From an uncultured Afifella sp. (GTDB lineage Bacteria; Pseudomonadota; Alphaproteobacteria; Rhizobiales; Afifellaceae), in NCBI GenBank assembly GCA_947259045.1, contig CAMYKZ010000025.1, positions 1 to 64,000 of the forward strand: 64,000 bases of DNA, in the 5' to 3' direction. The notes beneath the pieces are model-generated. The model was given only the letters and a program-made list of their open reading frames with translations, did no database searches and was not told where the DNA came from. Positions 27,982-38,060 of the stretch are shown one piece after another. Position 1 is the first letter of the stretch. Every line of letters starts with the position of its first letter. The position numbers and the translations under genes are program-made.

Positions 27982-28102
27982 ACCACGACGATCATCAACC
28001 CGCAAAAACTGTCGGCGCAGCGATATCACTCTTGCAGCCGCAACGGCTGCTGCCTACCGTGCCTGCTGAAACCCGAAATTTCTCTTCAGTCAGGCCCCAA
28101 TA

Positions 28103-28945
28103 ATGCAGTTTACTTCAACAGATAATTATATCGCCACAGAAGATCTGGCAATTGCAGTCAATGCGTCCGTCACGCTTGAACGCCCGTTGCTGGTGAAGGG
28201 TGAGCCGGGCACCGGCAAGACGGAACTGGCCCGAGAAGTCGCAGCAAGCCTGAACGTGCCGATGATCGAATGGCATATCAAATCCACTACGAAGGCGGCC
28301 CAGGGCCTCTATGAGTATGACGCCGTGTCCCGGCTGCGTGACAGTCAGCTTGGCGACGAACGTGTTTCGGAAATTTCAAACTATATCAGGCGCGGCAAAT
28401 TGTGGGATGCGTTCACAAGTGCCGGGCGTCCGGTATTGCTGATCGATGAAATCGACAAGGCCGACATCGAATTTCCCAACGACCTGCTTCAGGAACTCGA
28501 TCATATGGAGTTCCACGTTTACGAAACCGGCGAAACCATCCGGGCGGAACGCCGGCCGATTGTCATCATAACGTCAAACAACGAGAAAGACCTGCCGGAT
28601 GCATTTCTGCGCCGCTGTTTTTTCCATTATATTTCATTTCCCGACCGCGCGACGATGGAAGCCATCGTTGACGTCCATTTTCCCGGCCTGAAGTCCAGGC
28701 TGTTGCGTGAAGCATTGTCGGCATTTTACGAGATTCGCGACGTGCCAGGCCTGAAGAAAAAACCATCGACTTCGGAGTTGCTCGACTGGATCAAACTTCT
28801 GGTCAATGACGATATCGACCCAGAGGCAATCCGCGAGAAAAATTCCGCCAAGGCGATCCCGCCGCTCTATGGCGCGCTGCTGAAAAATGAACAGGATGTG
28901 CAATTGTTTGAAAAGCTGGCGTTCATGGCCCGGCGCGGACAATAG
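28103..28945 (+). CDS. MoxR-family AAA+ ATPase
   Basis: This 280-residue AAA+ ATPase has Walker A G-E-P-G-T-G-K-T, Walker B L-L-I-D-E-I-D-K-A and sensor I T-S-N-N-E. The short length and F-P-N-D-L-L-Q-E-L-D block place it in the MoxR/CoxD-like group, chaperones that act with VWA-domain partners in metalloenzyme or complex maturation. The expected VWA (CoxE-like) partner is not adjacent but lies about 11 kb away at 39861. Confidence 0.87.
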   Translation: MQFTSTDNYIATEDLAIAVNASVTLERPLLVKGEPGTGKTELAREVAASLNVPMIEWHIKSTTKAAQGLYEYDAVSRLRDSQLGDERVSEISNYIRRGKLWDAFTSAGRPVLLIDEIDKADIEFPNDLLQELDHMEFHVYETGETIRAERRPIVIITSNNEKDLPDAFLRRCFFHYISFPDRATMEAIVDVHFPGLKSRLLREALSAFYEIRDVPGLKKKPSTSELLDWIKLLVNDDIDPEAIREKNSAKAIPPLYGALLKNEQDVQLFEKLAFMARRGQ

Positions 28946-29013
28946 AAATCACGCCGGCAGCCCGTTGCAAAAAGGCCCGGCCGGGTCGCCGTCTACGGAT
29001 TGCTGATGCAATG

Positions 29014-29799
29014 TCAGATCGCCAGGTAATCGTGCCGCAGCTGTTCATTGTCGAGAACGTCTTTGGCGGTACCGGTGAATGCCACCTCGCCGGTATCGAG
29101 GATAATCGCCCGGTCCGCCAGTTTCAGCGCCGCGACGGCATTCTGTTCGACAATGATTGTCGTGATGCCGGCATTGCGAACCTCAATCAGCGCATTCTCG
29201 ATATCGTGGCGAACAACCGGCGCCAAACCCTCATAAGGTTCGTCCAGCAAAAGCAGTTTCAGCTCCCGCGCCAATGCACGGCCGATGGCAAGCATCTGCT
29301 GTTCACCGCCCGAAAGCGTCGTGCCTTCCTGCTTGCGCCGCTCCTTCAGGCGCGGGAACAGGCTGTAAATCCGCTCATATTCCCAGCCAAGATTTCCAGC
29401 TATGCAGGCAAGGTCCAGATTCTCCTCCACCGTCAGCCCAGGAATGATCCGACGGTCTTCCGGAACCAGCTGAATTCCGGCCAGCGCAGCTTCATAAGCG
29501 GCCTTGTCGTGCATGGATTGGCCCTTGAGCCAGATCTCGCCGGTTCTCAGTTCCGGCGACTCCGCACGGGCAATAGCCCTCAGCGTTGACGTTTTGCCGG
29601 CGCCGTTGCGCCCGAGCAAAGCGACGATTTCACCTTCGTTCACATCGAAGGAGACGTTCTGAACGATATAGGAGTCACCGTAATACGCTCTGAGATTGCT
29701 GACAGAAAAATAACCGGCTTTGGCAGCAGCGGCCTCGGCAGCGACAGCAATATCCGGACTTTCGTTGTTGGCGCCGACATGCGCCCCGGCGGCACTCAT
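29014..29799 (-). CDS. livF: ABC transporter ATPase, branched-chain/amide family (LivF type)
   Basis: This 261-residue ATPase has Walker A G-R-N-G-A-G-K-T, signature L-S-G-G-E-Q-Q-M and Walker B L-L-L-L-D-E-P-Y-E-G-L-A-P. It is the last gene of the importer operon and overlaps the livG-type gene by 4 bp. It powers uptake with the LivG-type ATPase. The first 35 residues before the ATPase fold are Ala-rich and unusual for LivF. Confidence 0.9.
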   Translation of the reverse strand: MSAAGAHVGANNESPDIAVAAEAAAAKAGYFSVSNLRAYYGDSYIVQNVSFDVNEGEIVALLGRNGAGKTSTLRAIARAESPELRTGEIWLKGQSMHDKAAYEAALAGIQLVPEDRRIIPGLTVEENLDLACIAGNLGWEYERIYSLFPRLKERRKQEGTTLSGGEQQMLAIGRALARELKLLLLDEPYEGLAPVVRHDIENALIEVRNAGITTIIVEQNAVAALKLADRAIILDTGEVAFTGTAKDVLDNEQLRHDYLAI

Positions 29800-30626
29800 A
29801 CCTGCTCCTCCCCAAGATAGGCTTCCTTCACCTTGGGATTGTTTTTCACCTCATCGGGCGTTCCCTGCGCGATGATGCGCCCGCCGGCGAGCACACTGAT
29901 CCGGTCAGCCAGCGAAAAAACAACGTGCATGTCATGCTCGATGATCACCTTGGTCATGCCGCCTTCCTTGATCTTCTTGAGAAGATCGATCGTGGCATTG
30001 GTATCATGGCGCGCCATGCCGGCCGTCGGCTCGTCGAGCAACAGCAGACGCGGGTGCTGGATCAGCCCCATCGCCAGTTCCAGGCGCCGCTTGTCGCCAC
30101 GCGACATGCTGGACGCATGGGCGGAGAGTTGCGCCTGAAGACCAACACTCTCAAGCACATGTTCCGCTTCTTCGCGAATCTCGTTTTCGCCTGAGAACCT
30201 TTTGAACGGGTTCATCCGGAAATGTCCGTCACGTTTGGACAGTGCCGGGACCATGACATTTTCCAGCACTGAAAGATCCGGGAAGACTTCCGGCGTCTGA
30301 AACACCCGGGCGACGCCAAGCTGGTTGATTTCGTGCGGCGATTTTCCGGTCAGCACTTCGCCATCAAAAACGACAGCGCCGCGATCCGGCTTCAACCGCC
30401 CTACGCAAACATTGAGAAGCGTCGACTTGCCTGCGCCATTCGGCCCGATGATCGCATGGGTTTCTCCCTCACGAACATCAAGATCGACATCGCTGAGCGC
30501 ATGCAATCCGGCAAAACTCTTGTGCACGTCATCGATATGCAGAACGGTGTTTGCCGTTCCCCGCTTGAACTCACGTGAACCTTCTGCCGGTGATTCGTCC
30601 AACGGGTTCTCTTCAGCTAAAGACAT
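29796..30626 (-). CDS. livG: ABC transporter ATPase, branched-chain/amide family (LivG type)
   Basis: This 276-residue ATPase has Walker A G-P-N-G-A-G-K-S-T, a signature M-S-R-G-D-K-R-R-L-E that departs from the common L-S-G-G-Q but occurs in LivG/UrtD-like proteins, and Walker B L-L-L-L-D-E-P-T-A-G-M. An N-terminal extension of about 28 residues precedes the fold. It lies 9 bp after the LivM-type permease. Confidence 0.9.
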   Translation of the reverse strand: MSLAEENPLDESPAEGSREFKRGTANTVLHIDDVHKSFAGLHALSDVDLDVREGETHAIIGPNGAGKSTLLNVCVGRLKPDRGAVVFDGEVLTGKSPHEINQLGVARVFQTPEVFPDLSVLENVMVPALSKRDGHFRMNPFKRFSGENEIREEAEHVLESVGLQAQLSAHASSMSRGDKRRLELAMGLIQHPRLLLLDEPTAGMARHDTNATIDLLKKIKEGGMTKVIIEHDMHVVFSLADRISVLAGGRIIAQGTPDEVKNNPKVKEAYLGEEQV

Positions 30627-30635
30627 GAAGCATCC

Positions 30636-31832
30636 TCATTCAGCCGGCTGCGGCAAGGATTTGTTTGCCGTTTCCGGGATATTTTCAGCATCCTGGCCGC
30701 CGTCCGATTTTCCAAACAGCCTGGCTATGCGCCGGAAACCCTCCATAAGCCCTCCTGGCAGGAATATCACGATTACCATAAACAACAGGCCAAGCGTAAG
30801 CTGCCAGCCTTCGCCGACGAACAGCGCCGAAAAGCCGACCATCACATCCTGGAGCGGCTCAGGAAGGAAGGAATAGAAATTGCTCAATATTCCCTCATTC
30901 CAGGATGATACTTTCTGCTCGGCATATTTGATGAGACCGGCGCCAAGCACCGGGCCGACCAGCGTGCCGGCGCCGCCGAGGATCGTCATCAGAACAACTT
31001 CGCCGGAGGCCGTCCATTGCATCCGCTCCGCACCGGCAATCGGATCTGTTACCGCCAGCAACGAGCCGGCCAGTCCCGCATACATGCCCGATATGACAAA
31101 TGCCGTGATCAGATAGGGCCTTGTATGAATGCCGGTGTAGTTCAGGCGGTTCTGATTGGACTTGATCGCTTTCAGCATCATTCCGAAATTCGACCGTGTG
31201 ATCAACTGGGCGATCAGAAAACCGATGATCAGCAACACAGCGCAGAAATAAAAGCCCGTATAGCCGCTCATCTTCATGCCGAACAGATTGGTAATCGGTA
31301 CGCCGATTTCCTGAATGCCCAGCGCCTGGTCGATCACCCGCACATCACCATCGCGCAGCGAGGTTTCGGCGCTTTCGCGGATTGAGCGCAGCTGCAGGCC
31401 GGTTTCGCCATTGGTAATCGGCGTCAGGACGGAATAGGCCAGATTGTAGGACATCTGCGCGAAGGCAAGAGTGAGGATTGAAAAATAGATACCGGACCGG
31501 CGAAGCGATATAAATCCGATCACCAGCGCAAACAGACCGGCCATCACAACGGAGAACATTACGGCCGGGACAATGTTCATCGTCAGCAGTTTGAAGCTCC
31601 AGAGCGACACATACGAGCCGACGCCGATAAAGACAGCGTGCCCGAACGACAGATATCCGGTCAGGCCGAACAGGATGTTGAAGCCGATTGCGAATATGCC
31701 GTATATGGCGAACTTCTGCAGCAGGTCAGGATAATTGGCGCCGATCGGATTGAGCCATATCGGCGCCGACAGCACTGCAGCTGCGAAAACGAGCAGCAGG
31801 ACAAGGTCTTTGGTAACGCTGTTGTTTGTCAT
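30636..31832 (-). CDS. livM: ABC transporter permease, branched-chain/amide family (LivM type)
   Basis: This 398-residue inner-membrane permease has about ten hydrophobic segments and the LivM block [15 protein letters not shown]. An extra hydrophilic loop (about 125-170) is larger than in standard LivM. It starts 4 bp after the LivH-type gene. Confidence 0.9.
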   Translation of the reverse strand: MTNNSVTKDLVLLLVFAAAVLSAPIWLNPIGANYPDLLQKFAIYGIFAIGFNILFGLTGYLSFGHAVFIGVGSYVSLWSFKLLTMNIVPAVMFSVVMAGLFALVIGFISLRRSGIYFSILTLAFAQMSYNLAYSVLTPITNGETGLQLRSIRESAETSLRDGDVRVIDQALGIQEIGVPITNLFGMKMSGYTGFYFCAVLLIIGFLIAQLITRSNFGMMLKAIKSNQNRLNYTGIHTRPYLITAFVISGMYAGLAGSLLAVTDPIAGAERMQWTASGEVVLMTILGGAGTLVGPVLGAGLIKYAEQKVSSWNEGILSNFYSFLPEPLQDVMVGFSALFVGEGWQLTLGLLFMVIVIFLPGGLMEGFRRIARLFGKSDGGQDAENIPETANKSLPQPAE

Positions 31833-31836
31833 TTCG

Positions 31837-32862
31837 TCAATCCTCCATCACGCCTTTGCGGCCAAGCAGGCCACGCGGCAAAGTGAGCAGAATGACAACC
31901 GCCACCAGATAGATAATGATCTGGTCGATACCGGGGAGAATCGCCTTGACCTGGTTCATCGATGCAAAACTCTGCAGAATACCGAGCATGAAGCCGGCCA
32001 GAACGGCGCCGCCAAGCGAGCCCATGCCGCCCACCACGACAACCACAAAGGACAGGACCAGAAAATCCATGCCCATGTGATAATCCGGCGGCAGGATCGG
32101 CGTATACATCGCCCCCGCCATGCCGGCGACAACCGCGGCAAGCCCGAACACGATGGTAAATCGGCGCTCGATATTGATGCCAAGCAGGCCGACTGTCTCC
32201 CGGTCCTGCATCCCGGCACGAACCACCATGCCGAATGTGGTGAATTGCAGAAAAGCGAACACAGCAAAGATAATGATTGCTGAGAACAGGAAATAGACCA
32301 GCCGCCACCAGGGATAGATGACATTTTTGCCAAGCCCGACCCAGGCCCCGACATCTGCAGCGCCCGCAACCGCATCGGGTGCCGATTGCGGGATCGGATT
32401 GGCGCCGAAATAATGCCGCACGACTTCCTGCAAAACGATTGCAAGTCCGAACGTCACCAGGATCTGGTCGGCGTGGGGACGTTTGTAGAAATGCTTGATC
32501 AGACCGCGCTCCATCGCGATGCCGATCACCGCCATGACGAAAATCGCAAGAATGATCGACAGCGGAACCGAATAATCCAGTATCGCCTCACCCGTCGTTT
32601 CGCCGAACCAGAGTTTGACGTAGGGAATCACTTCCGGCGGCGGCGTGAATCCCAGACCGGTATCCTCGGCGGCAACCTCCTTGCCAAGGCGCAAAATCTT
32701 GTTCATCGACACGGCGCAGAATGATCCGAGCATGAACAGCGCGCCATGGGCGAAATTGACAACGCCGAGCGTTCCGAAAACAAGCGTCAGACCAAGAGCG
32801 ATCAGCGCATAGGCGCCACCCTTGTCGAGCCCGTTGAGAATTTGAAGAAATATTGCGTCCAT
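31837..32862 (-). CDS. livH: ABC transporter permease, branched-chain/amide family (LivH type)
   Basis: This 341-residue permease begins [12 protein letters not shown] and has the LivH block [14 protein letters not shown]. The ATG at 32862 is the family-typical start; the frame also extends 10 residues to a TTG. A hydrophilic stretch at about 58-85 interrupts the first helices. It pairs with the LivM-type permease. Confidence 0.9.
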   Translation of the reverse strand: MDAIFLQILNGLDKGGAYALIALGLTLVFGTLGVVNFAHGALFMLGSFCAVSMNKILRLGKEVAAEDTGLGFTPPPEVIPYVKLWFGETTGEAILDYSVPLSIILAIFVMAVIGIAMERGLIKHFYKRPHADQILVTFGLAIVLQEVVRHYFGANPIPQSAPDAVAGAADVGAWVGLGKNVIYPWWRLVYFLFSAIIIFAVFAFLQFTTFGMVVRAGMQDRETVGLLGINIERRFTIVFGLAAVVAGMAGAMYTPILPPDYHMGMDFLVLSFVVVVVGGMGSLGGAVLAGFMLGILQSFASMNQVKAILPGIDQIIIYLVAVVILLTLPRGLLGRKGVMED

Positions 32863-32960
32863 TACATCCGCCTGCCCCGTCTGTTCCGGCAAGCACCTCC
32901 TTGCGTGAAAACGGTCAGCCCCCGCTGCCCCGTCTGCGTGTGTAAAGGTTCAGCATAGAA

Positions 32961-32984
32961 CCGGCCGCCCCGCAGGGCGACCGG
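32961..32984 (-). promoter_or_regulatory. Stem-loop between binding-protein and permease genes
   Basis: A 10-bp stem with one G-T pair closes a 4-base loop in the 133 bp between the binding-protein and LivH-type genes. No T-tract follows. Such hairpins often protect the 5' part of the message, giving more binding protein than permease. Confidence 0.5.
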
Positions 32985-32995
32985 CAATTTCGGTT

Positions 32996-34339
32996 TTAAC
33001 CGTTATTGTAGGGGCCAAGCTCGCCACCGAGCAATTCCGGGGGATATTCCACCTTCGCGCGCGGCGTCACCTCGACCACTTCCAGAACGTCAAACTTGGA
33101 GGACGGGTTTTCCTTACCCTTCACCACCAGCACGTCCTTGAAGCACTGATGGTCGGCGGCGCGGTATTCGGTCGGGCCATTGCCAAGTCCGTCGAACGTG
33201 AAGCCTTCAAGTGCCTTGCCGACTTCGCTCGGCATGAATGTGCCGGCACGCTGACAGGCATCAGCATACAGGATTGCCTGACAATAGGTCGTATGCGCGG
33301 CCTGGGACGGCGGGAAGCCGTAGGCGGTTCCGAACGATTTGACGAATGTCTTGGAACCTTCGTCCTGCAGTGACCAGTGCCAGTTGGTGGATCCGAAGAT
33401 GCCCTTGACGTTTTCACCGGCACCCTGGGCCATGAGACGCGAATAGAGCGGCACGACAATCGCGAAATCCTTGCCGTTCACCTGCTTGTCACGCAGACCG
33501 AACTGAACGGCCTGGGTCAGCGAATTGACCATGTCCTTGCCGTAATGGTTCAGCACCAGCACGTCGGCGCCTGAATTGAGAACCGGCGTGATGTACTGCG
33601 AGAAGTCACCGGCGCCAAGCGGCGTACGGACCGCAGCAGCGGTTTTCCACCCAAGGCCTTCGGTATATTTCTTGATCGAGCCTTCCTGCGACCAGCCCCA
33701 GGTATAATCCGCCGTCAGGTGATAGGCCGTCCGCTCGGAACCGAAAGCGTTCTGCAGCACCGGAGCGAGTGCGGCGCCGGTCATTTCGGTGTTGAAGAAA
33801 TGACGGAAACCGTTCGCGCGCTTGTCCTTGCCGGTCGTGTCATTGGAGTGGGTCAGACCGGCCATAAAGATAACGCCGGCTTCCTGGCAAAGGCCCTGCA
33901 CGGCGATCGCAACACCAGACGACGAGCCCCCGGTGATCATGATGGCGCCGTCGTTCTCAATCATGCGCTTGGCAGATGCGCGGGCGGCATCCGATTTTGT
34001 CTGCGTGTCGCCGGTGACGAACGTGACCTTCTTGCCGTTGATGCCATCCCCGCCGAGAGCCTTCGACGAGAACGTGCTCAGCATGCCGCCGTCGCCTTCA
34101 CCGTTGATGTGCTTGACCGCAAGCTCGTACGCCCGAAGCTCATCGGCGCCTTCGTCAGCATAAGCGCCGGTCTGCGGTACATTGAAACCGAATGTGACGG
34201 TGCTGCCTGTTGGTGCATTGCGGTATTCGGCGGCGGCTGCGCCGCGGGTGAAGAAATAAGGCGCTGCGCCAAAGGCCGCAGCAGCCGTCAGGCCGGATTT
34301 CAGCATCCGGCGGCGTGTGAAATTGTTACTGTCGCTCAT
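32996..34339 (-). CDS. ABC transporter substrate-binding protein, branched-chain/amide family
   Basis: This 447-residue periplasmic binding protein has a Tat signal (T-R-R-R-M-L-K-S-G followed by an Ala-rich segment) and a type I periplasmic-binding fold (V-T-F-G-F-N-V-P-Q-T-G-A-Y-A-D-E-G). It is longer than standard LivJ/LivK and closer in size to amide/urea-type members, so the ligand is uncertain. AGGGAGA precedes the ATG. It feeds the LivHMGF genes downstream. Confidence 0.88.
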   Translation of the reverse strand: MSDSNNFTRRRMLKSGLTAAAAFGAAPYFFTRGAAAAEYRNAPTGSTVTFGFNVPQTGAYADEGADELRAYELAVKHINGEGDGGMLSTFSSKALGGDGINGKKVTFVTGDTQTKSDAARASAKRMIENDGAIMITGGSSSGVAIAVQGLCQEAGVIFMAGLTHSNDTTGKDKRANGFRHFFNTEMTGAALAPVLQNAFGSERTAYHLTADYTWGWSQEGSIKKYTEGLGWKTAAAVRTPLGAGDFSQYITPVLNSGADVLVLNHYGKDMVNSLTQAVQFGLRDKQVNGKDFAIVVPLYSRLMAQGAGENVKGIFGSTNWHWSLQDEGSKTFVKSFGTAYGFPPSQAAHTTYCQAILYADACQRAGTFMPSEVGKALEGFTFDGLGNGPTEYRAADHQCFKDVLVVKGKENPSSKFDVLEVVEVTPRAKVEYPPELLGGELGPYNNG

Positions 34340-34514
34340 ATATTTTCTCCCTGGAATTTTATCGATTATCAGCGCGTAACGGACATTCCGCCCGTTATCT
34401 CCTATAGGATTAAGCCCTAGGGGCTATTCGCCGCAATTCGCCTTTCGGCTAACCCGATTGACCGCGCTGATGTTCATGCTGGCATGCTGGGAAGCCAGAT
34501 GCCGCCACCCACAA

Positions 34515-35885
34515 CTATTGCGCCTGCCGCTCTTCCCACCAGTCGCGTGCCTGCATGCTCCAATAGGCCGCCTGGGTTGCAACCCGTCCAACCGGCGAAT
34601 TGCCGCCGGCCATACGGTCGATCGTGCCTGGATGGAAGCGCTTGAAAAGTGTCCACTGTTCATCGCCGTGCACAATCGCATCAGCAACAAGCTGAGCCGC
34701 CATGGCGCTGGTATTGAGCCCGTGTCCGCCGAAGGCTGTTGCGGCCCAGATACCTGGCTCCAATTCCCCGATCACCGGCATTTTCCGGCGCGTATATCCC
34801 ATCAGTCCGGACCAGGCATAGTCGATCTTGAAATCGCCCAGCTGCGGGTAGATCTCCAGAATATCGGCTTTCAGCATGTCTGCCAGCCGAAACGGTTCCG
34901 ACCGCCGCGTTGTAATCCGGCCGCCCCACAACAGACGCCGCTCGTCGCCCTTGCCCACCACCCGGTAATAATCGCCGGCGCGGCGGGTATCGGCAATACA
35001 ACCGGGGAAGCGGATCACCTCATCCAGCCGCGATCCGAGCGGTTCTGAGGTTACGACATAGGTCGCCACCGGCAGGATGGCCTGATCCAGCGGGGCATAA
35101 AGATCCGCCAGATGGATCGATCCGTAAGCACTCGTCGCCAGCACGACATGGTCCGCCTTGATGACCGCCGTTTCACCGGTTTCAAGACAGAGCGTGTCAA
35201 GCTGCCAGCGGCCTTCGCGCCGGTGCAGCCATTCCGCATGTGTCTGTTCAAACAGCGCCGCACCGGCCTTTTCCGCATCGGCGGCCAGCGCCTCCGCATA
35301 ACCGAGCGGATCGATGTGAAACGGTTCCGGATCGTGCAGGGCACCGTGATAGTGCTCGCTGGCAAGGGTCTGGCGCAATATGTCGGCCGGCCACAGCGTG
35401 TAGTCGGTACCATAGTCGCGCGCCATACGCGCCGCCCGGCTCTTCAGCATATCCATATCGGAATGACGGATAACCTTGAGCCAGCCCTGGCCGCCCACGA
35501 GACCTTCAAGCCCGAGTTCGCCGATGCGCGCTTCGACGAATCCCACACCGCCGCGTGACATGTCGAACAGGGTTCTGGCGTCGGAACGGCCAACGCGCTT
35601 CTCGATTTCGAACACGCCTTCAGCAAATCCCGGCGAAACAAAACCGCCATTGCGGCCGGACGCACCCCATCCGATCCTGTGCGCCTCCACCAGAACGACC
35701 TCAATCCCGGCCCGGGCCAGCAGCCATGCGGTGCTGACGCCGGCAAGGCCGCCACCAACCACAACGCATTGGACCTGGCGGGCGCCGGACAGCGAGGGCC
35801 GCAATTCGCGCGCTTGCGATTGAGCAGCATACCAGCTGCCGGCATGGTCATGCCGTTTAACGGAAATATCTGAAGCGGATGACAT
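34515..35885 (-). CDS. FAD-dependent amine/amino-acid oxidoreductase (DAO family, PuuB-like)
   Basis: This 456-residue flavoenzyme has an N-terminal dinucleotide-binding motif V-V-V-G-G-G-L-A-G-V-S at about 42-52, G-W-G-A-S-G-R-N-G-G-F-V and a C-terminal F-G-G-H-G-L-N-T-S block typical of gamma-glutamylputrescine oxidase-like enzymes. It should oxidise an amine or N-alkyl amino acid. GGGGGAGG precedes the ATG. It lies 175 bp upstream of the binding-protein gene on the same strand, suggesting that the importer brings in its substrate. Confidence 0.85.
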   Translation of the reverse strand: MSSASDISVKRHDHAGSWYAAQSQARELRPSLSGARQVQCVVVGGGLAGVSTAWLLARAGIEVVLVEAHRIGWGASGRNGGFVSPGFAEGVFEIEKRVGRSDARTLFDMSRGGVGFVEARIGELGLEGLVGGQGWLKVIRHSDMDMLKSRAARMARDYGTDYTLWPADILRQTLASEHYHGALHDPEPFHIDPLGYAEALAADAEKAGAALFEQTHAEWLHRREGRWQLDTLCLETGETAVIKADHVVLATSAYGSIHLADLYAPLDQAILPVATYVVTSEPLGSRLDEVIRFPGCIADTRRAGDYYRVVGKGDERRLLWGGRITTRRSEPFRLADMLKADILEIYPQLGDFKIDYAWSGLMGYTRRKMPVIGELEPGIWAATAFGGHGLNTSAMAAQLVADAIVHGDEQWTLFKRFHPGTIDRMAGGNSPVGRVATQAAYWSMQARDWWEERQAQ

Positions 35886-35999
35886 TTCGCCTCCCCCTGG
35901 AATCGTACCTTATCACGACCGGTATTCTGGCACGATCGCCCGCCCGGCAACAACACACCGGCTTGCCTATCCAGGCCGCGGCAGATACCGGTATTGACC

Positions 36000-36521
36000 A
36001 TGCCCAGCTTGATTCTCATGCGCCATGCCAAGTCGGACTGGTCCGACGGAACAGCCGATATCGATCGCCCGTTGAACAAACGCGGCAAATCATCGGCCAA
36101 ACGGGTCGGCCAGCATCTGGCGAAAACGGCTAACCAGCCCGAACGCATCCTGTGTTCGCCAGCCCGCAGAACACGCGAATCACTGGCCCGGCTCCTGCCC
36201 CACTTCAATGCGCTGCGCGAAATCCTGTTTATCCCGAGCCTCTATGAAAGCATGGGCTCAGATTATCTGGCCATTATCCGGGCCTATGGCGCCGATGCCG
36301 ACAGGCTGATGGTGATCGGCCACAATTCAGCCGTTCACGAAACCGCCTTGACGCTTGCCGCCGGCAATCCCGGACCGGAATTCCCATCGCTGGCGACGGC
36401 GTTTCCGACTGCCGCCACGGCCATATTCGCAACCGACAGCTACTGGTCGGAAGTGGCACCGGATAATATGACGCTGGAATCCTACGTATTGCCGCGGGAT
36501 CTGGACTTTGAAGACCCGTGA
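36000..36521 (+). CDS. sixA: SixA-type phosphohistidine phosphatase
   Basis: This 173-residue histidine-phosphatase-fold protein has the catalytic L-M-R-H-A-K-S-D-W motif at the N-terminus and the second catalytic His in V-I-G-H-N. SixA homologues remove phosphate from phosphohistidine proteins such as Hpt domains or NPr. The ATG at 36000 is used in preference to a TTG two codons upstream. Confidence 0.87.
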   Translation: MPSLILMRHAKSDWSDGTADIDRPLNKRGKSSAKRVGQHLAKTANQPERILCSPARRTRESLARLLPHFNALREILFIPSLYESMGSDYLAIIRAYGADADRLMVIGHNSAVHETALTLAAGNPGPEFPSLATAFPTAATAIFATDSYWSEVAPDNMTLESYVLPRDLDFEDP

Positions 36522-36593
36522 CCGGCCTTCGATTTGAACTGCGGCACCGCAACCTCCATATAGGCCCGGTCTCAAACCGCATGGAATTCTCCC

Positions 36594-38060
36594 TTGGCCG
36601 GTACCACCCGTTTAACTGACGAAGCCCGGATCGTGTTCGACAATCTCGTCGATACGCTTGGCGGCAGCATGACGCCCGCCTTGCGGCTTGGCGTGACCGG
36701 TCTGTCGCGGGCCGGAAAAACCGTCTTCATCACCGCGCTGGTACACAATCTGATGCATGGCGGCCGCCTGCCTTTGTTCAAAGCCTATTCGGAAGGCCGC
36801 GTCAGCCATGCCCGCCTGCAACCCCAGCCGGACGACGATGTGCCCCGTTTTGCCTACGAGGATCATATCCGCGATCTGGTTGAAAACCGGATCTGGCCGC
36901 AATCCACCAACCGGATCAGCGAATTGCGGCTGACGATCAACTTCGAATCAGCCAGTCTCTATCAGCGCACATTCGGCGCCGGTGCATTGCATCTTGATAT
37001 TGTCGACTATCCCGGCGAATGGCTGCTCGACCTGGCCCTGCTTTCAAAGGATTTTGCGGCCTGGTCTGCTGAAGCGCTGGCCATGGCCGATGAACCGCAC
37101 CGTGCGCCGCTCGCCGCGGATTGGCGCGCAGCGCTTGCAGATGTCGACCCGTCGTCGCCGGCTGACGAGGACACGGCCAGAGATCTGGCGGCACGATTTA
37201 CCGCCTATCTGCGCGACGCGCGAAGCGATCGCCATGCCCTGTCGATGCTGCCGCCGGGGCGCTTTCTGATGCCGGGAGATCTGGAAGGCTCGCCGGCGCT
37301 GACATTCTCGCCCCTGGCGCTGGATACCGGCCGTCGCAATGACAGGGAATCGCTGGCCGCCATGATGGACCGGCGTTACGAGGCCTATCGCAATCACGTC
37401 GTCCGGCCTTTTTTCCGCAATCATTTTGCACGGCTCGACCGGCAGATTGTGCTTGTCGACATGTTGGCGGCTCTTAACGCCGGACCTGCGGCCCTGCACG
37501 ATCTGGAGAAAGCGCTGGCTGATGTTCTGGCCTGTTTTCGCACCGGATCGCGGAGTTGGCTGCCGAGCGTTTTTTCTCGCCGCATCGATCGTATCCTGTT
37601 TGCCGCCACCAAGGCCGATCATGTTCACCAGGCCGACCATGACAAGATGTCGGCTCTGCTCGGGCGTCTGGTCGACAGTGCAGCTGAACGCGCTGAATAT
37701 TCCGGAGCCGGCGTCCGGGTGATGCCGATTGCAGCGGTCAGGGCGACCCGCGAAGTCGAAATCAGCCGCAGGGGCACACCGTTGCCGGCGATCGCCGGAA
37801 TCCCGGAAAGCGGCCAGGCGGTCGCCGGAGAAATTTATGACGGTGAAACCGAAATTGCCCTGTTTCCCGGAGATCTGCCGGATAATCCCGGTTCGATCTT
37901 TGAAGACCGTCAGGCCGTTGATCCCGACCGGCTTGCGCTGCGTTACCTTCGCTTTCGCCCCCCGGCGCTGGAACGGACCGCCGCCGGCATGACCCTGTCT
38001 CTGCCGCATATCCGGCTTGATCAGGCGCTGGAATATCTGATTGGAGATCGCCTCGCATGA
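36594..38060 (+). CDS. ycjX: YcjX-family P-loop protein
   Basis: This 488-residue YcjX/DUF463 protein has the P-loop G-L-S-R-A-G-K-T at about 36-43 and the family block D-Y-P-G-E-W-L-L-D-L. It is a GTPase-like protein of unknown role associated with envelope stress. The only sensible start is a TTG at 36594 with no clear ribosome-binding site; the ATG at 36581 is in another frame. Its stop overlaps the start of the YcjF-like gene (ATGA). Confidence 0.88.
   Translation: MAGTTRLTDEARIVFDNLVDTLGGSMTPALRLGVTGLSRAGKTVFITALVHNLMHGGRLPLFKAYSEGRVSHARLQPQPDDDVPRFAYEDHIRDLVENRIWPQSTNRISELRLTINFESASLYQRTFGAGALHLDIVDYPGEWLLDLALLSKDFAAWSAEALAMADEPHRAPLAADWRAALADVDPSSPADEDTARDLAARFTAYLRDARSDRHALSMLPPGRFLMPGDLEGSPALTFSPLALDTGRRNDRESLAAMMDRRYEAYRNHVVRPFFRNHFARLDRQIVLVDMLAALNAGPAALHDLEKALADVLACFRTGSRSWLPSVFSRRIDRILFAATKADHVHQADHDKMSALLGRLVDSAAERAEYSGAGVRVMPIAAVRATREVEISRRGTPLPAIAGIPESGQAVAGEIYDGETEIALFPGDLPDNPGSIFEDRQAVDPDRLALRYLRFRPPALERTAAGMTLSLPHIRLDQALEYLIGDRLA

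Noticed and set aside
28950-28995. Possible terminator after the livF-type gene
   Set aside because: A CCCGGCCGGG palindrome next to T5 on the minus strand leaves no proper loop, so the stem would be only three or four pairs; too weak to call.
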